The notes under the pieces: generated by a model
What the model saw: the letters and a program-made list of their open reading frames with translations, nothing else
Told to the model about the DNA's origin: nothing
Databases searched by the model: none
Translations under genes and position numbers: made by a program
In this document: positions 61,928-64,000 of the stretch, piece by piece
Layout: each line of letters opens with the position of its first letter
Numbering within the stretch: the stretch's first letter is position 1
Source: Labrys sp. KNU-23
Lineage (GTDB): Bacteria; Pseudomonadota; Alphaproteobacteria; Rhizobiales; Labraceae
Direction of reading: 5' to 3'
NCBI RefSeq assembly: GCF_008330945.1
Contig: NZ_CP043489.1
Span: 1,488,001 to 1,552,000, forward strand
DNA: 64,000 nucleotides

Positions 61928-62845
61928 TCACTTCATGTTGATGCGCGTCATCATCACGGCGGCCAGGATCAGCACGCCGCCGACGAGCTGGTCGAGGCTC
62001 AAGGCTTCGCCGAAGACGAAATAGGCGATGATGGCCGACAGCACCGGATGCGAGAGCAGGATGATCGCCACCACGCCGGCGGGCAGCCGGCCGATGCCGA
62101 CCGCGCTCAGCCCCTGGCCGAGCACCTGGCAGATCAGGCCGAGGCCGATCACCACCGCCCAGCCCTGCGGCGACTGCGGCAGGAAGGTGCCGCCCTCGAC
62201 CAGCACGATGGCGATGAGGCCGATGGACGCGACCACCGTGGAAACCAGCGAGGCATCGGCGGCCAGGCGGGTGTTGCGCGCCACCCTGAGGGCGACGAGG
62301 TAGAAGGCATAGGCGAGCGCCGCGCCGAGGGCCAACAGATCGCCCCTGCCCATGGTGAGGCCGGTGCGATGGGCGCCGCTGGTGACGGCGACGCCGACCA
62401 GGGCGATGGCCAGAGCCCCCAGCACCGCCGGGCGGATGCGGTCGCGCAGCAGCACGAAACCGGCGACCACCGAGGCCACCGGCGCCAGGTTCGAGATGAA
62501 GCTGGCATTGGCCACCGAGGTCAGCGGCAAGGCGGCATGGTAGAAGGCAAGATCGGCGGCAAAGGCCACGCCGGCGAGGCTGGCCGCCAGCAGGCCCGGC
62601 CGGGTCAGCAAGGATGCCATGCTGCCGCGCCCGGCCCGCCGCCTCTCGGCCTCGGCCCAGACGAACAGCACCGGCAGCGAGAATACCAGCCGCCAGAAGG
62701 CGGCGGCGGCCGGCGCGACATCGGCGAAGCGGATCAGGATGGGCGACCAGGCGATCGCCAGGACGGACGCGATCATGGCGCCCAGGCCGACGGAATCGAG
62801 GGCGGGCAGGCTGGCCGGACGCGGGGTGGAAACGATGTCGCTCAT
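61928..62845 (-). CDS. EamA/DMT family transporter
   Basis: A 305-aa inner-membrane protein of ten predicted helices in two EamA repeats (AIAWSPILIRFADVAPAAAAFWRL; ASFISNLAPVASVVAGFVLLRDRI; QGLSAVGIGRLPAGVVAIILLSHPVLSAIIAYFVFGEALS). It is likely an exporter of metabolites or amino acids. It is divergent from the LysR gene at 63054, which probably controls it. Confidence 0.92.
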   Translation of the reverse strand: MSDIVSTPRPASLPALDSVGLGAMIASVLAIAWSPILIRFADVAPAAAAFWRLVFSLPVLFVWAEAERRRAGRGSMASLLTRPGLLAASLAGVAFAADLAFYHAALPLTSVANASFISNLAPVASVVAGFVLLRDRIRPAVLGALAIALVGVAVTSGAHRTGLTMGRGDLLALGAALAYAFYLVALRVARNTRLAADASLVSTVVASIGLIAIVLVEGGTFLPQSPQGWAVVIGLGLICQVLGQGLSAVGIGRLPAGVVAIILLSHPVLSAIIAYFVFGEALSLDQLVGGVLILAAVMMTRINMK

Positions 62846-62911
62846 GACAGGCTCGGGAGCTGGTACTCGTACTGGGACTCGTCGACGGATAAACGGATCG
62901 AATTGGCTCGA

Positions 62912-62939
62912 CCTTTGTCATTGCCGGGCATGACAAAGG
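62912..62939. repeat. Short palindrome CCTTTGTCAT-N8-ATGACAAAGG
   Basis: A 10-bp perfect stem with an 8-nt loop. It resembles half of the element at 15984-16094 (CCTTTGTCATGCC...). It lies 67 bp upstream of the EamA start. Confidence 0.65.
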
Positions 62940-62994
62940 CGGTGTTTCAATTGTTTCCGGATCGCCACTTGCTGCCAGGATAAGCCGCGCTTCA

Positions 62995-63042
62995 CATAAG
63001 CGAAAACGAATGTATCTTATGGCAGGATTTCATTTCCTTATG
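62995..63042. promoter_or_regulatory. Candidate LysR operator: CATAAG / CTTATG half-sites
   Basis: CATAAG at 62995 and CTTATG at 63016 form a dyad with 15 bp between; a further CTTATG starts 21 bp later at 63037, two helical turns away and 12 bp before the LysR start. The arrangement suits a LysR tetramer with recall and activation sites. Confidence 0.55.
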
Positions 63043-63053
63043 GATCTATCCCG

Positions 63054-63920
63054 ATGCGGCATTTCGATACGGACAGCCTGGAAACGCTGGTCACCATCAT
63101 CGACCGTGGCGGCTTCACCGCGGCGGGCGACGCCCTCGGCAAGACGCAGGCGGCCGTCAGCGTCATCGTCTCGCGCATGGAAGCGCGCATCGGCAAGCGC
63201 CTGCTGGAGCGCTCGCGCAAGGGCGTCACGCCGACCTTCGCCGGCGAGATCCTGATCGGCTATGCCCGCCGCATCCTCAGCCTGGAGGACGAGGCGCTCG
63301 CCGCCATCGGCGGCGACGAGGCGGCCGGCCGGGTGCGCCTGGCCGTGCCCGACGACTTCGTCGACATGATGGTGTCGCCGCTGATCGGCGCCTTCTCACG
63401 CCGCTTCCCGCGCGTGCAGCTGGAGATGCGCTGCGACCTCTCCTTCCGCCTCGAGCCCATGCTGGAGCGCGGCGAGGTGGATCTGGCCATCATCACCCAG
63501 GATCCCGCCCGCCCGCTCGGCGAAGTGCTGCGCCGCGAGCCGCGCGCCTGGTGCGCGGCGCGCGACCACCGGCCCGAACTGATCGATCCCCTGCCGCTCG
63601 CGATGTTTCCCGAAGGCTGCCGCTGCCGGCCCGATGCGCTCGCTGCCCTCGACGCCATGGGCAAGCCCTGGCGCATCGCCTATACCTCCAGCCACATGCC
63701 CGGCATCCATTCGGCCGTGAATGCCGGCATGGCGATCACCATTCTCGGCATTTCCTCCATTCCCAAGGAATGGCGGCGCCTGGGCGAGGAGGAAGGCTTT
63801 CCGGAGCTGCCGCATCTCGACATCGCCCTGGTCGTGCCCGCCAATGCCAGCGTCGCCACCAAGCGCTTCGCCACCTTCCTGCGCGAAACCGTGCTGCAGC
63901 AGGAGGCCCTGGCGGCCTAG
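63054..63920 (+). CDS. LysR-family transcriptional regulator
   Basis: A 288-aa protein. The HTH is FDTDSLETLVTIIDRGGFTAAGDALGKTQAAVSVIVSRMEARIGKRLLERSRKGVTPT region (residues ~3-60); the effector domain follows (VRLAVPDDFVDMMVSPLIGAFSRRFPRVQLEMRCDLSF). It is divergent from the EamA transporter, and probably activates it. Confidence 0.92.
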   Translation: MRHFDTDSLETLVTIIDRGGFTAAGDALGKTQAAVSVIVSRMEARIGKRLLERSRKGVTPTFAGEILIGYARRILSLEDEALAAIGGDEAAGRVRLAVPDDFVDMMVSPLIGAFSRRFPRVQLEMRCDLSFRLEPMLERGEVDLAIITQDPARPLGEVLRREPRAWCAARDHRPELIDPLPLAMFPEGCRCRPDALAALDAMGKPWRIAYTSSHMPGIHSAVNAGMAITILGISSIPKEWRRLGEEEGFPELPHLDIALVVPANASVATKRFATFLRETVLQQEALAA

Positions 63921-63948
63921 CGCTACAATGGCGTTTACCCGAAGGAAA

Positions 63949-64000
63949 ATGAGCGGCACGGAGTGCCGACCTCCGGTCGACATCCTTGCCGAAGAGTACT
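63949..64000 (+). CDS. Possible start of a further gene, cut by the window end
   Basis: An ATG at 63949, with AAGGA just upstream, opens a frame (MSGTECRPPVDILAEEY) that is still open at the right edge. An in-frame ATG at 63928 is also possible. Too little is visible to identify it. Confidence 0.3.
   Translation, partial: MSGTECRPPVDILAEEY

Noticed and set aside
1-64000. CRISPR arrays, prophage modules, rRNA or tRNA genes
   Set aside because: No regularly spaced direct repeats, phage structural genes or RNA-gene signatures were seen on reading the window.

Overview
The window looks like chromosomal DNA from a high-GC alphaproteobacterium, most likely Hyphomicrobiales (Rhizobiales). The pointers are an Omp2b-type porin with the ADLP mature N-terminus, a DUF2865 protein, an mprF-acvB (lysyl-phosphatidylglycerol synthase/hydrolase) operon, ABC sugar importers with a DUF2160-like small protein, and several families of intergenic palindromic repeats of the kind common in rhizobia. 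The genus cannot be fixed from sequence reading alone. No rRNA, tRNA, CRISPR array, integrase or replication origin was seen.

Layout. 1-7 kb: the 3' end of a two-domain aldehyde dehydrogenase, a large ABC/cyclic-nucleotide-binding protein with a degenerate nucleotide-binding domain, and two regulators. 7-14.3 kb: a cluster typical of quinone/aromatic stress (LysR, two ring-cleaving-dioxygenase-type VOC proteins, one of them fused to an alpha/beta hydrolase, a cupin, a pirin, GNATs). 14.5-22.4 kb: a carbohydrate or polyol uptake and catabolism block (binding protein, two permeases, DUF2160-like protein, SDR, transketolase, GntR) with no ATPase subunit. 22.5-29.8 kb: an XRE regulator, a porin, hydroxyacid dehydrogenase, D-erythronate dehydrogenase, VOC, and a DUF899/MarR divergent pair. 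30-35.7 kb: a GT-A-like protein, the stump of an FkbM methyltransferase, a glutamine-synthetase-family enzyme, a ClC channel with a divergent MarR, and a periplasmic MsrA. 36-41 kb: SoxR with two sox boxes, a 41-codon ORF and DoxX, TetR/O-methyltransferase, truncated hemoglobin, and an IS5-family element in the stop codon of the hemoglobin gene. 41-48 kb: DUF2865, sugar-acid dehydratase, acyltransferase, aminotransferase, KDG-type kinase. 48-53 kb: mprF-acvB and a metallo-beta-lactamase-fold protein. 53-58.5 kb: an island of lower GC with a SIR2-like/STAND/TPR protein and a divergent AT-rich Sll1717-type P-loop ATPase. 58.6-64 kb: a Tat-exported 5'-nucleotidase, a second AcvB/VirJ paralogue, an EamA transporter with divergent LysR, and the start of a possible further gene.

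The strongest candidate for an undescribed system is the 53-58.5 kb island. One protein has the architecture of bacterial NLR-like antiphage sensors (SIR2 effector, NACHT/NB-ARC-like ATPase, TPR sensor) and lies head to head with a compositionally foreign ATPase. Other points of interest are the SoxR-controlled small ORF-DoxX unit, the ABC-cNMP protein that has lost its Walker A lysine, and a six-copy two-hairpin intergenic repeat family.
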